Below are positions 17,695 through 27,306 of a stretch of 64,000 nucleotides of DNA, in pieces. The notes below the pieces were generated by a model, which ran no database searches, was not told where the DNA came from, and saw only the letters and a list, made by a program, of their open reading frames with translations. Position 1 is the stretch's first letter. Each line of letters begins with the position of its first letter. The translations under genes and the position numbers were made by a program. Origin of the DNA: Prevotella sp. (GTDB lineage: Bacteria > Bacteroidota > Bacteroidia > Bacteroidales > Bacteroidaceae); assembly GCA_017470055.1 (NCBI GenBank), contig JAFUFD010000004.1, forward strand, positions 1-64,000, given 5' to 3'.

Positions 17695-19077
17695 TTATTT
17701 GTTCTTAACGATTTGAGCGGTGAAAGTTGCCTCTGCGACAATATGGTCGCCCACGAAGATATAGCCCTTCATCGAGGAGATACCATGACGGACGGGAGCA
17801 AGGAGGTCAACTTTAAAGAGGAGGGTGTCACCTGGTACAACCTTCTGACGGAATTTCACGTCGTCAATCTTCATGAAGTATGTCGACCAACGCTCTGGCT
17901 CCTCCAAGGTGTTCAGCACGAGGAGACCGCCACATTGTGCCATCGCCTCAATCTGCAAGACGCCCGGCATCACAGGCTCCTCAGGGAAATGCCCTTGGAA
18001 GAAAGGCTCGTTAGATGTGACATTCTTGATACCTACTATCGTGTTGGCGCCTAAGGAGATCACCTTGTCGACCAACTGCATGGGGTAGCGATGGGGTAGT
18101 AACTCACGAATCTTGTTGACATCCATTATCGGCTCCTCGTTAGGATCATAGATAGGAGCCTGTATCTCATGCTTGCGAATCTCCTTTCGCATCTGGCGGG
18201 CAAACTTATTATTAATGGTATGTCCGGGACGGGTTGCGACGATGCGTCCCTTGATGGGTTTGCCAATCAGCGCCATGTCACCGATGACATCCAGCAGTTT
18301 ATGACGGGTACACTCGTTCTCCCATACCAAGGGCTTGTGCTGGATATACCCTAACTCATTAGCATCACGGTGCTCCACATGCAGCATGTCGGCAAGTTGG
18401 TCCAGACGCTCTTGGGTCGTCTGACGCTCGTAGATGACAATGGCGTTGTCCATGTCACCGCCCTTGATCAGGTTAGCCTGCAGCAATGGCTCGATATCAC
18501 GCACAAAGACAAAGGTACGAGCGGCGGCAATCTCAGTGGCGAAGTCTTCGACATTGTCAAGGGTAGCAAACTGGCTGTTGATGAATTTCGACTCAAACGA
18601 GCACATGGTCGTCAGCGAGAAGGCATCGTCAGGAAGAATGGTGATGCAGGACCCTGTCTTCTCATCCTTCACCTCGATCTTCTTGCGGATGACATACCAG
18701 TCTTTAGGTGCGCTCTGCTCCTCAATACCTATCTCTTTGATTTTCTCCACATACTGGATGGCACTGCCGTCGAGGATAGGGAACTCAGGACCGTTTACCT
18801 GTATCATACAGTTGTCGATGCCCAATGCATAGAGGGCGGCAAGTCCGTGCTCAACGGTAGAGACTCGCGCCTCGCCCTTTGCGAGGACGGTGCCACGCTG
18901 GGTGTCAACCACGTTCTCGGCGATGGCGTCAATGACAGGCTCGCCCTCAAGGTCAATACGCTGTATCTTATAGCCTGTGTTCTCTGGAGCGGGATTAAAA
19001 GTCACTGTGAGGTTCAATCCCGTATGCAGTCCTTTCCCAAAGAGAGAGAAACTGCCTTTGAGTGTTTTCTGTTTCAT
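17695..19077 (-). CDS. lpxC/fabZ: LpxC-FabZ fusion (UDP-acyl-GlcNAc deacetylase + hydroxyacyl-ACP dehydratase)
   Basis: 460 aa. Residues 1-305 are LpxC, the zinc deacetylase committing to lipid A, with [18 protein letters not shown] and [14 protein letters not shown] supplying metal-binding His/Asp. Residues 310-460 are FabZ, the (3R)-hydroxyacyl-ACP dehydratase, with [14 protein letters not shown] and the active-site block [20 protein letters not shown]. The fusion is usual in Bacteroidetes. The ATG overlaps the lpxD stop by 4 nt. Confidence 0.96.
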   Translation of the reverse strand: MKQKTLKGSFSLFGKGLHTGLNLTVTFNPAPENTGYKIQRIDLEGEPVIDAIAENVVDTQRGTVLAKGEARVSTVEHGLAALYALGIDNCMIQVNGPEFPILDGSAIQYVEKIKEIGIEEQSAPKDWYVIRKKIEVKDEKTGSCITILPDDAFSLTTMCSFESKFINSQFATLDNVEDFATEIAAARTFVFVRDIEPLLQANLIKGGDMDNAIVIYERQTTQERLDQLADMLHVEHRDANELGYIQHKPLVWENECTRHKLLDVIGDMALIGKPIKGRIVATRPGHTINNKFARQMRKEIRKHEIQAPIYDPNEEPIMDVNKIRELLPHRYPMQLVDKVISLGANTIVGIKNVTSNEPFFQGHFPEEPVMPGVLQIEAMAQCGGLLVLNTLEEPERWSTYFMKIDDVKFRQKVVPGDTLLFKVDLLAPVRHGISSMKGYIFVGDHIVAEATFTAQIVKNK

Positions 19078-20063
19078 GCGTTATGCTCTTTCTTTAATTC
19101 TTCTAACTCCTTGCGCAAGGCACCCAGTTCACGATACATGTCAGGTAGCCGCTTCATCACAGCCTGTGCCTTGAAAAATACTTTCGGGTCGATGGCTGGC
19201 GCACCAATCAATTGCTCGCCATTGCCCTTCGTGTTGCTGATGACACCACTCTGCGCTCCAACAAAGGTCTTGTCGGCAATGGTGATGTGTCCGGAGAAAC
19301 CAGCCTGTCCTCCCACCATACACCAAGCACCGATCTTGGTACTTCCTGCCATTCCGACCTGTGCGGACATCACAGTGTTCTCACCAATCTCACAATTATG
19401 GGCAACCTGAATAAGGTTGTCGAGTTTCACTCCTTTATGGATAATGGTCTGTCCCATCGTAGAGCGGTCGACACACGTGTTGGCGCCAATCTCTACATTG
19501 TCCTCAATAACGACAATACCCATCTGCGGAATCTTGTCATATCCCTCCTGGTTGGGGGCAAAGCCAAAACCGTCGGCACCGATGACGGCACCAGCGTGGA
19601 TGGTGACATTCTTGCCTATCTGACATCCGTCATAGATGGTGACATGGGGATAAATCATAGAGCCATCACCAATCTTGACACCATCACCTACATAAGTGAA
19701 AGGTCCTATATACACATCCTTACCAATCTCCGCCGTCTTGGAAATGAAAGCAAGAGGGTCAACACCCGTCTTCTTCGGCAGTGTGGCAGCATACATCTGC
19801 ATGAGTTTCGCTACACATTCATAGGCATTAGGAACCCGAATCAAGGTAGCACTGACGGGCTTCTCCAGTTCCACGTCGTCATTGACGAGTACGACAGAAG
19901 CCTTGGTGTCATATATGAAATGAGTGTATTTTGGATTGGAAAGGAATGTGATAGCCCCCTCTTTCCCTTCTTCTATTTTCGCGAAAGTGCGGACTTTTGC
20001 GTTCTCGTCGCCCTCGACACGACCACCGATAAAATCGGCAATTTGTTTGGCTGTAAACTCCAT
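19074..20063 (-). CDS. lpxD: UDP-3-O-acylglucosamine N-acyltransferase LpxD
   Basis: 329 aa; third step of lipid A synthesis. The N-terminal domain ([20 protein letters not shown]) is followed by long hexapeptide repeats ([19 protein letters not shown]) with [18 protein letters not shown] containing the catalytic His. I use the ATG at 20061-20063 rather than one 11 codons upstream, because the -7 box at 20094-20101 would begin transcription inside the longer version. First gene of the lipid A run. Confidence 0.95.
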   Translation of the reverse strand: MEFTAKQIADFIGGRVEGDENAKVRTFAKIEEGKEGAITFLSNPKYTHFIYDTKASVVLVNDDVELEKPVSATLIRVPNAYECVAKLMQMYAATLPKKTGVDPLAFISKTAEIGKDVYIGPFTYVGDGVKIGDGSMIYPHVTIYDGCQIGKNVTIHAGAVIGADGFGFAPNQEGYDKIPQMGIVVIEDNVEIGANTCVDRSTMGQTIIHKGVKLDNLIQVAHNCEIGENTVMSAQVGMAGSTKIGAWCMVGGQAGFSGHITIADKTFVGAQSGVISNTKGNGEQLIGAPAIDPKVFFKAQAVMKRLPDMYRELGALRKELEELKKEHNA

Positions 20064-20093
20064 ATCTAATAAATTAGTATTTATAATTCCTTG

Positions 20094-20101
20094 CAAAGAT
20101 A
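20094..20101 (-). promoter_or_regulatory. -7 promoter box for the lpxD operon
   Basis: TATCTTTG on the minus strand; predicted RNA start about 20087-20090, about 25 nt before the lpxD ATG. This decides the start. No good -33 element. Confidence 0.5.
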
Positions 20102-20112
20102 CGAATTATTTC

Positions 20113-21333
20113 TTAAAAACGATGATAACAGAGGTAATATTTACGGATTTTTTTGGAAAGCAGTTGTACGTTTAAAATTTCTGAGGCTTCCGCAATGTCT
20201 TTCACAGTGCCGTCTTTGTATAGAATCCCGATGCTGTCATCCTCGGGGTTGTACATGTCTTTCCCTATCTCTGTGAGCACCATCAGGTAACGGGTGTCCT
20301 CAATGGATATACCCATCTGCCGGGCTATCTGTTCTTTGATGGTGTTGAGGTATTCCTCGGATGGTTTCTCCTCACTAACCTCCACCTTAAACAGATGGCG
20401 GTCGAGCATATCCGTGGCAAGGGTGGAGAGTATGATGTCGTCAGAATATTTCCAAACCTTCAATGCGCTCCAGATGTCAGAGTCGTCCAAGTCAGCATAC
20501 ATCTTTAACGCTTCCTCGTGGGTGGCAAACCATTCCGCATCGACATCGTTATGCAAGAAATAGGTGAGGGCAGGGGTTGCGAAAACATCTTTACCCGATT
20601 TTACTAAATATTTGGCTCTCAATAAAGTATTAACAAGAATCTTCTCGTATCCAACAGCCGTTCTATGCAAGTAGACCTGCCAGTACATCAGGCGTCTTGT
20701 CGTCAAGAAATTCTCAATAGAATAGATACCTTTTGAGTCGACGACCAGGCGGTCATCCTTTACGTTCAGCATCTTGATAATTCGTGCCGAGCCAATGTTT
20801 CCCTCCGTCACTCCTGTAAAGAAAGAGTCACGTCTAAGATAGTCCAAACGGTCGACATCCAGTTGACTGGAGATCAGTTGGTGGAAAATCTTATTCGGAT
20901 ACTCATCCTTAAAGATAGCGATAGCGAGATTTAACTCCCCATGCATGTCTTTGTTGATTTGCTCCATCATCATCAGTGATATGTCCTCATGGGAAATACC
21001 GTGAATCAATGTGTTCTCTAAGACATGGGAGAATGGACCGTGTCCGATGTCGTGCATCAGTATCGCCGCCTTCACCGCCTCTGCCTCAGAGTCAAAGATG
21101 TAGACACCCTTCTCTGTCAACGACTTGACGGCTTCCGTCATAAGGTGGAGTGCTCCTAAAGAGTGTTGGAATCTTGTATGTCGTGCGCCAGGATATACCA
21201 CCGAGGCGAGTCCCAGTTGGTTGATACGGTTCAAGCGTTGGAACAACGGGTGTTGCACGATATCATAAAGTAGTCCTTTTCGGATTTTGATAAACCCAAA
21301 TACTGGGTCGTTGATGATTTTGTATCCGTTCAT
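20113..21333 (-). CDS. HD-domain phosphohydrolase (dGTPase/SAMHD-like)
   Basis: 406 aa. Metal-binding HD-domain residues are visible in RHTRFQHSLGALHLM, AAILMHDIGHGPFSHVLE (HD) and QLDVDRLDYLRRDSFFTG (distal Asp), the pattern of deoxynucleotide triphosphohydrolase-like proteins. The start MNGYKIINDPVFGFI is typical. The nucleotide substrate is not determined. A TACCTTCG box on the minus strand at 21352-21359 (one mismatch to TAnnTTTG) precedes it. It ends 50 nt before lpxD, which has its own promoter. Confidence 0.88.
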   Translation of the reverse strand: MNGYKIINDPVFGFIKIRKGLLYDIVQHPLFQRLNRINQLGLASVVYPGARHTRFQHSLGALHLMTEAVKSLTEKGVYIFDSEAEAVKAAILMHDIGHGPFSHVLENTLIHGISHEDISLMMMEQINKDMHGELNLAIAIFKDEYPNKIFHQLISSQLDVDRLDYLRRDSFFTGVTEGNIGSARIIKMLNVKDDRLVVDSKGIYSIENFLTTRRLMYWQVYLHRTAVGYEKILVNTLLRAKYLVKSGKDVFATPALTYFLHNDVDAEWFATHEEALKMYADLDDSDIWSALKVWKYSDDIILSTLATDMLDRHLFKVEVSEEKPSEEYLNTIKEQIARQMGISIEDTRYLMVLTEIGKDMYNPEDDSIGILYKDGTVKDIAEASEILNVQLLSKKIRKYYLCYHRF

Positions 21334-21458
21334 AGTCTTTCTTTAACGATGCGAAGGTACTACAATTTTTCTAATTCACCAAATTTACCACTCTAAAGGT
21401 TGCGGTTCTCAATAAAAATATGTAACTTCGCACACGAAAATAATAAGTTATAAATATA

Positions 21459-23612
21459 GTGGGGCGATATTGTTTTCATAGGATATTACTGATATTTGTC
21501 GCTTTGATGTTGTCAGGTAGCATTATGGTGAAGGCAGACGGTCACGAGAAGTTATCGTTTGGTATTCAGCAATTAAGGGCTGACTACCAGACACGACGAG
21601 CCATATCACCATGCGGGGAAGAGAGCGTCTGTGCCTTCGTCCGCCTAAAAAGCAGTCATGCGGAAGATGTCCTGTCAGTGTACGGCTGTACCGTCGTCAC
21701 GCAAATCAATGACATCTTTATCGTCCAAATTCCGATGGAGCAAATAGATGTCCTTGCCAATCATGAGGATGTCGTACGCATCGAGGCGCAATTTGACGCG
21801 AGCCCCTTATTGGATGTTACTCCATCATGGGTCCATAACCTTCCCGTATATACAGGAACAGGACTGCCTCAGGCTTTTGATGGTACGGGGGTGCTCCTCG
21901 GTATCGTCGACGGAGGCTTTGACTTGACGCATCCCTCTTTCTATGGTGTAGACGGTAGCACCTATCGTATCAAAGGCTTTGTGGATGACTATGCTTCTGA
22001 TGACGAGTCCGTCGGAACGCCAACCCTATTGGGACGGGAATACGATAGCGAGGAGGAAATCATGAGTAAGGCGCACTCCGGCGACACAGACACGTCGCAT
22101 GGTACTCACTGCCTTGGTATTGCGGCGGGTAGTGGCTATGGATCTGAGTATAAAGGTATTGCCTATGGTGCGGACATTTTTGCCGTTAGTACCAAGATAG
22201 GCACAGAGTCGTATTACAGTTCCGCTACGGAAGTCGCCCGAATGAAAAGGATTTTCGATTATGCCGATGAGACGGGACAGCCTTGTGTGATCACCTATAG
22301 CATCGGTTTTAATGATATTCCTGATGATTCACAGTTGTTCGTTGAGGCTCTTGAGGGACTGACAGGAGAGGGTCGCATTATCGTAACATCTGCGGGTAAT
22401 GAGGGAAGAAAGTTGTCTTATGTTAGAAAGCCTGTGGGTATAGAATCTGCCGGCTCAACATTAAGTACCAAAGAGAATCGTGGTAGGGTGTATTTCCTCA
22501 GTGACCAGCCTTTTAAGTTGAAGTGTATCTCATTAGCCATTGAAGAGAATGAGTATTGTAAGAGCGACTCTGTAGTATATGACACGGAGGATCTCCCCAC
22601 GGACAGTCTTGTGTTGTGGGGACACCATTTGATAGTAGAGAGATGGGGAACCTATTACACGCTGACGGATCGGACAGAAGGTCGCACGGCTGTGGATCAT
22701 TATCTTGCCCTGATAGTAGAGGGTGATGACGCAGATGTGCAGATGTATGCGGACCAGCAATATTCCTTCAGTAACACTTATGGAACACAGATGAATGACC
22801 TCCGTCTGACAAAGGCGGATCATACACATTGTATCGGACTACCAGGGACTCTCTCCCAGATGATCACGGTCGGGGCATTGAACGGACGTTATTCGTATAC
22901 GGCATTAGACGGCTCTGAGGTAAAGAGCACAGGCAGTGAGGCAGAGGTAGGTGTCATTGCTTCGTTCTCATCAATAGGACCTACGAAAGACGGACGTGTC
23001 AAACCTGATGTCGTGGCACCAGGTGTCAGTGTCCTCTCCGCAGGCAATAGTTATTATTCCGGCGATTATGGGAAGACACTGGTGAAAGAGACCATGTTCA
23101 AGGATCGTACCTATCCTTGGGTGGCGATGTCTGGAACCTCTATGGCTACACCCTGCACAGCGGGTATTATCGCTTTGTGGCTACAGGCTGACCCCACCTT
23201 GACACCAGCGAGGGTGAAAGAGGTGCTGAAGAACACTTGCAAGCATGTCGTGGACGGAATCGACTATCCTAATAATGTCTATGGGAGTGGATTGATTGAC
23301 GCTTATGCTGGAATCTTGGATATACTGGGTATTCCATCATCCATTGATCGTGTCAGCAAACATCAGCCTACAGTCCTCCAGATCCGACCGACAGCAGACA
23401 GACAGGTATGCTTGTCGTTTGACGCAATACCGGCGCCCCCCCTTACCGTTCGAGTATACACCGTTTCAGGACAATTAGTAACGGAACAGGTGATAGCACC
23501 TACCTCGACGACCTATCTCTTATCCATCCCCCAAGTCCGACAAGGTGTCTATGTCGTGCAGGTCGACAGTGCGGAGAGAGGGGTGGCAGGTTCAGAATTG
23601 ATTCGTTTTTAG
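21459..23612 (+). CDS. Exported S8 subtilisin-family protease with T9SS-type C-terminus
   Basis: 717 aa from a GTG start: no in-frame ATG lies between the upstream stops and the signal peptide (HRILLIFVALMLSGSIMVKA). An N-terminal propeptide-like segment precedes the S8 catalytic domain: Asp in LLGIVDGGFDLTHP, His in SHGTHCLGIAAG, Ser in AMSGTSMATPCTAGIIAL. A long insert (about residues 320-450) splits the domain. The last 80 residues (LTVRVYTVSGQLV ... QGVYVVQVDS) look like a type A sorting domain of the type IX secretion system, so the protease is probably surface-anchored or secreted. A TAACTTCG/GTTG promoter-like pair (21399-21430, N20) lies upstream. trmN6 follows after 5 nt. Confidence 0.88.
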   Translation: MGRYCFHRILLIFVALMLSGSIMVKADGHEKLSFGIQQLRADYQTRRAISPCGEESVCAFVRLKSSHAEDVLSVYGCTVVTQINDIFIVQIPMEQIDVLANHEDVVRIEAQFDASPLLDVTPSWVHNLPVYTGTGLPQAFDGTGVLLGIVDGGFDLTHPSFYGVDGSTYRIKGFVDDYASDDESVGTPTLLGREYDSEEEIMSKAHSGDTDTSHGTHCLGIAAGSGYGSEYKGIAYGADIFAVSTKIGTESYYSSATEVARMKRIFDYADETGQPCVITYSIGFNDIPDDSQLFVEALEGLTGEGRIIVTSAGNEGRKLSYVRKPVGIESAGSTLSTKENRGRVYFLSDQPFKLKCISLAIEENEYCKSDSVVYDTEDLPTDSLVLWGHHLIVERWGTYYTLTDRTEGRTAVDHYLALIVEGDDADVQMYADQQYSFSNTYGTQMNDLRLTKADHTHCIGLPGTLSQMITVGALNGRYSYTALDGSEVKSTGSEAEVGVIASFSSIGPTKDGRVKPDVVAPGVSVLSAGNSYYSGDYGKTLVKETMFKDRTYPWVAMSGTSMATPCTAGIIALWLQADPTLTPARVKEVLKNTCKHVVDGIDYPNNVYGSGLIDAYAGILDILGIPSSIDRVSKHQPTVLQIRPTADRQVCLSFDAIPAPPLTVRVYTVSGQLVTEQVIAPTSTTYLLSIPQVRQGVYVVQVDSAERGVAGSELIRF

Positions 23613-23617
23613 TCATT

Positions 23618-24277
23618 ATGTTTAGATTCAAGCGATTTACGATAGAGCAAGACCTTTGTGCTATGAAAGTAGGAACAGACGGTGTCCTATTAGGAGCATG
23701 GGCACAGGGCGGAAAACGTATATTAGATATTGGTACGGGAACTGGTCTCATTGCCCTGATGATGGCACAGCGTCATCCAGACTCCATCGTTACGGCTATT
23801 GACATTGACGAGGGAGCGGTCAGGCAGGCATCCTATAACGTGGAGAAATCCCCATACCTTCATCAAATAGTTGCCAAGAAAGAGTCTGTTCAAGAGCACG
23901 AGGGACAATATGACTCCATTGTTTGCAATCCACCTTTTTTTATAGATTCCCTGCATGCCCCGGACCAACAGCGGAACATGGCACGTCATACGGACACCTT
24001 GTCCTATGCGGAGTTGATGCACGCCGCTTACCGCTTATTGTCTGACGAGGGGGAGTTCTCGGTGGTGATACCATTTGATTACAAGAAGCGCATGGAGGAC
24101 GAAGCGGTCTTCGTGGGTTTCTTCCCTCATCGTATTTTAGGGGTGCGGACGGTGGAAGGAAAACCAGCCAAGCGCTATCTTCTGTCGTTTGTGAAACATC
24201 CCGTAGATCGTGAACATGCTATCATCACCCTTGGAGGAGAGGAGTATAAGATGATGACAAAAGATTTCTATCTGTGA
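23618..24277 (+). CDS. trmN6: tRNA1(Val) (adenine(37)-N6)-methyltransferase
   Basis: 219-aa class I methyltransferase (YfiC/TrmN6 family). FKRFTIEQDLCAMKVGTDGV at the start, the SAM loop ILDIGTGTGLIALMMAQ, and the N6-adenine motif NPPFF (in SIVCNPPFFIDS) are typical. It follows the subtilisin gene by 5 nt and its 3' end overlaps the convergent GH25 gene by 10 nt. Confidence 0.92.
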   Translation: MFRFKRFTIEQDLCAMKVGTDGVLLGAWAQGGKRILDIGTGTGLIALMMAQRHPDSIVTAIDIDEGAVRQASYNVEKSPYLHQIVAKKESVQEHEGQYDSIVCNPPFFIDSLHAPDQQRNMARHTDTLSYAELMHAAYRLLSDEGEFSVVIPFDYKKRMEDEAVFVGFFPHRILGVRTVEGKPAKRYLLSFVKHPVDREHAIITLGGEEYKMMTKDFYL

Positions 24278-25707
24278 TAACCTGATTGCACGAACTCACG
24301 GAATTGTCCTTGATACCCATTAAACACGTTGATGTCAACATCACCAGTGATTCCCTCTACACGTCCTGTGGATGACAATTGCCAATAGGCAAGTTTCACG
24401 TCAGGCTTATAGGCTCCATAGCGGGCTATCCATACATTGTATTTCTTCTTGATGTCCGTGGCATTCTTCATGTGATTGAAGATAAACATCTGGTTGACAT
24501 ACAATACAGGTCTCTTGCCAGTCCGTTTCTCTACAATCTCCATCCAGACTCGTATTCGACGCATCAACTCGTCATCTCCTCCAATACCTGCGATCTGTGC
24601 TTCCGTAGGCTCCACATCAAGTACAGGAGGGAAGTCTGTTTTTGCGATGCTGGCATATTTCAGGAAATAGTCTGCCTGTGCCTGTGGGGTCGTCGAGAGG
24701 GAGAAGAAATGATAGGCACCGACATGGATGCCTTGTTTCTTTGCCTGTAGATAGTCCTGACGGAAATAGCGATTCTGAATGGTCGTGCTTTGGGTCGCCT
24801 TGATGTACATAAAAGAGACTGGGAAAGACTGTCCGCCGGTAGGGTGGTTCTTCCCCAAAGAGAGGATGCGTAATCTCTTCCAGCTAATACTGAAGCGCTT
24901 ACGTCCCTTCTCATGTTGGTGGCGCGAGATATCAATGCCATAGATGCGCTCCGTCGTATATTTCAGTCGTTCTCCCAGGAAACGCCCGTTCTTCCATTCT
25001 CCAACACGCAGTTGGTGATGCGGCGATGACTCAAAGCCAAAGCCTTGGCGTAAGTCATTCTGCCAGTGCCCTTCGTAATGGTTGCCGTCATACGCCTTGA
25101 AAATACCTTGTCCTGACACATTCAATGCGTAGTCCATCTGTCCGTAATACACGCCAAGGGAGTCTGTTCGCCAGGCAACGACAATCGTGTCGTAATCCCA
25201 TATACCTCTTACCACCCTTCCTTTCCTGTCTTGGGCGACACCTTTTCCTTGGAGAGGTCGTTTGACATGGAATTGTCCTGCTTTCCAATACCCGCCACTC
25301 ACCTTCACTGCCACCAACGGTCGTTGTTGTGCTGGTATGGTGTCGTAAGTAAGATAAGAAGTGGAGTCCGTCTGCAGCAAAGCCTGTAAATACCGTAAAC
25401 GTTGTTGTAGTTCGGCATGGTAACTGGCTATTTGGTTATATCCCTCATCGGTGGCACTGTGTACACGAAAATAATAGTGCATCTCCTCAATCTCATCCTT
25501 TGTCAGTTGAATGGCATGATGAAGCGAGTCATCAGAAGGGCGGTGGTGTAAAGACACCAACACCTTATCGCCCATTCGCATAGACTTCTTTGGATGGATG
25601 AGGGGCGAGGAGGGAAGGATTGCTCCTAACAGAACAACCAGACAGATGTCGGCTATGGTGGTACGGTATTTCAATTCCTTACTCTTTATTGCTGTTCCTC
25701 TAACCAA
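24268..25707 (-). CDS. GH25 muramidase with N-terminal MORN-type repeats
   Basis: 479 aa. A hydrophobic segment near residues 15-33 is a signal peptide or anchor. A helical region (50-110) follows, then MORN-like units (GQGIFKAYDGNHYEGHWQND, LRQGFGFE). Residues 265-475 are a glycoside hydrolase 25 domain, which cleaves peptidoglycan: IYGIDISRHQ, YIKATQS, GAYHFFS and PPVLDVEPTE (catalytic Asp/Glu). The frame opens with TTG (25705-25707), overlapping nudC by 22 nt; a second TTG 11 codons later is an alternative. MORN units joined to a lysozyme domain are unusual and may serve as a membrane- or envelope-binding part. Confidence 0.88.
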   Translation of the reverse strand: MVRGTAIKSKELKYRTTIADICLVVLLGAILPSSPLIHPKKSMRMGDKVLVSLHHRPSDDSLHHAIQLTKDEIEEMHYYFRVHSATDEGYNQIASYHAELQQRLRYLQALLQTDSTSYLTYDTIPAQQRPLVAVKVSGGYWKAGQFHVKRPLQGKGVAQDRKGRVVRGIWDYDTIVVAWRTDSLGVYYGQMDYALNVSGQGIFKAYDGNHYEGHWQNDLRQGFGFESSPHHQLRVGEWKNGRFLGERLKYTTERIYGIDISRHQHEKGRKRFSISWKRLRILSLGKNHPTGGQSFPVSFMYIKATQSTTIQNRYFRQDYLQAKKQGIHVGAYHFFSLSTTPQAQADYFLKYASIAKTDFPPVLDVEPTEAQIAGIGGDDELMRRIRVWMEIVEKRTGKRPVLYVNQMFIFNHMKNATDIKKKYNVWIARYGAYKPDVKLAYWQLSSTGRVEGITGDVDINVFNGYQGQFREFVQSGYHR

Positions 25708-26429
25708 TGGTCTATCAACTGACGTGCTATTGACAGTTTCTCGGGAATATGTGGCAAATGGTCTTTGTCAAACCATGCCCCCTTGGACAGTTCCGATCGT
25801 TGTAGATGTATCTTGCCACTGTCGTAGTCCGCTGTAAATCCCACCATCAGTCCACAAGGATAAGGCCATGGCTGAGAACCGAAGTATTGTAGGTTCTTGA
25901 TGTGTAACCCCGTTTCCTCCATCACTTCCCGATGGACAGCCTCCTCTAACGTCTCACCAGTCTCAACGAATCCTGCCACCAAGCCGTAGAAATCCGTTCG
26001 GAAGTTATTCGCATGAACCAGCAACACCTCTTCGTCTTTGCGTACCAATACGATGACTGCTGTTGCCAACTGGGGCCACACCTCCTTTCCGCAGTGCTCA
26101 CAACGTTTTGAGATGTCGGTATGGAATCTCATGGGTCCACCACAGACACCACAGAACTTCGTGTTCTGATCCCAATATAGCAGTTCATGGCATTTCCCAG
26201 CCTTCACATAGTCCGCTTGTGAGAGTTTATAGTAACTCTGTCGTAGACCACACATCTCATAGCGATGATCCTCCAACAAAGGCTGATCTATGCGATATGC
26301 CTTTTCGCCGTCCACATTCATCACGGTTGTCCATGGCTTCAGTTCTGTGGGCATTTCCGTGGGAATCTGGTAGCCGTCGGGAGTCTTCTCCAACACAATG
26401 TCACTTTGGCAGAATACGAAATATCTCAT
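25686..26429 (-). CDS. nudC: NAD(+) diphosphatase NudC (NADH pyrophosphatase)
   Basis: 247-aa Nudix hydrolase cleaving NAD(H) to NMN(H) and AMP, and de-capping NAD-RNA in characterised members. A four-Cys zinc ribbon (CGVCGG ... CEHCG) precedes the Nudix box (GFVETGETLEEAVHREVMEE), followed by the NudC-specific SQPWPYPCGLMVGF. Overlaps the GH25 gene downstream; ends of nudC and kdsB lie 4 nt apart in the same direction. Confidence 0.94.
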   Translation of the reverse strand: MRYFVFCQSDIVLEKTPDGYQIPTEMPTELKPWTTVMNVDGEKAYRIDQPLLEDHRYEMCGLRQSYYKLSQADYVKAGKCHELLYWDQNTKFCGVCGGPMRFHTDISKRCEHCGKEVWPQLATAVIVLVRKDEEVLLVHANNFRTDFYGLVAGFVETGETLEEAVHREVMEETGLHIKNLQYFGSQPWPYPCGLMVGFTADYDSGKIHLQRSELSKGAWFDKDHLPHIPEKLSIARQLIDHWLEEQQ

Positions 26430-26433
26430 GCTG

Positions 26434-27180
26434 CTATCCTTGCTTTTTCCTCAAGAAATCCTCTGCCCGTTGTAAGTCTTCGGGGGTGTCAATACCAATC
26501 GTCTCGACATCGGTAAGTCCGACCCGAATACGATAACCGTTCTCCAACCAGCGTAGTTGCTCCAGACTCTCGGCAATCTCCAATGGTGACTGGGGGAGTT
26601 GGGTGATCTCATGGAGTATCTCACGGCGATAGGCATAGATGCCCAGATGCTTCAGATAGGGGAAATGCTCCAACCATTCCCCTTGTTCTTTTCCACGGAC
26701 ATAAGGGATGACGGAACGACTAAAGTAAAGGGCAAAACCATTCTTGTCGGTCGCTATCTTTGGAGAGTTAGGATTCATCACCGCTTCTATGGACTCAAAC
26801 CGTTTCCCCAGCGTTCCTATCTGTGTCTGAGGATGGTTGAAAAGACTCTTGATCGTCTCAATCTGAGAGGTCGCCACAAACGGCTCATCACCTTGAATGT
26901 TGATAACAACATCAGCATCAGTGCCAATCTTCTGACAAGCCTCCTCAATACGGTCGGTACCACTCTTATGGTCGGCACGGGTCATTACCACCTTGCCGCC
27001 AAATGCTCTCACGGCATCATAGATACGCTCGTCGTCAGTGGCGACATACGCTTCACCAAGGGCGGCAAAGGCTTTCTCGTATACGTGTTGTATCACGGAT
27101 CGACCACCTAAGACCGCTAGTGGCTTTCCAGGAAAACGACTAGACGCATAACGGGCAGGAATAATCCCAATAAACTTCAT
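26434..27180 (-). CDS. kdsB: CMP-KDO synthetase (3-deoxy-manno-octulosonate cytidylyltransferase)
   Basis: 248-aa enzyme activating KDO for LPS inner core. N-terminal nucleotide-binding signature IIPARYASSRFPGKPLA, later TRADHKSGTDRIEEAC and NIQGDEPF, as in KdsB. Two ATG codons in tandem (27181-27183 and 27178-27180) are possible; I take the second. A longer frame to 27204 is excluded by the -7 box at 27202-27209. Confidence 0.95.
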   Translation of the reverse strand: MKFIGIIPARYASSRFPGKPLAVLGGRSVIQHVYEKAFAALGEAYVATDDERIYDAVRAFGGKVVMTRADHKSGTDRIEEACQKIGTDADVVINIQGDEPFVATSQIETIKSLFNHPQTQIGTLGKRFESIEAVMNPNSPKIATDKNGFALYFSRSVIPYVRGKEQGEWLEHFPYLKHLGIYAYRREILHEITQLPQSPLEIAESLEQLRWLENGYRIRVGLTDVETIGIDTPEDLQRAEDFLRKKQG

Positions 27181-27201
27181 CATATTTGTTAGATTTTTGT
27201 G

Positions 27202-27209
27202 CAAAGGTA
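27202..27209 (-). promoter_or_regulatory. -7 promoter box for kdsB
   Basis: TACCTTTG on the minus strand; would start RNA about 15-20 nt before the kdsB ATG. Back-to-back with the promoter for the MORN gene. Confidence 0.5.
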
Positions 27210-27249
27210 CAAAAATATCTGAATCTTGCGTTAATATACCCTAATTAAT

Positions 27250-27280
27250 TTTGAGGGACACACTTTTTTTCATACCTTTG
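27250..27280 (+). promoter_or_regulatory. Promoter TTTG-N19-TACCTTTG for the MORN-repeat gene
   Basis: TTTG at 27250-27253 and TACCTTTG at 27273-27280. Excludes the GTG at 27283 as start. Confidence 0.6.
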
Positions 27281-27306
27281 TTGTGTTTAAGCAAAATAAT
27301 GAAATC

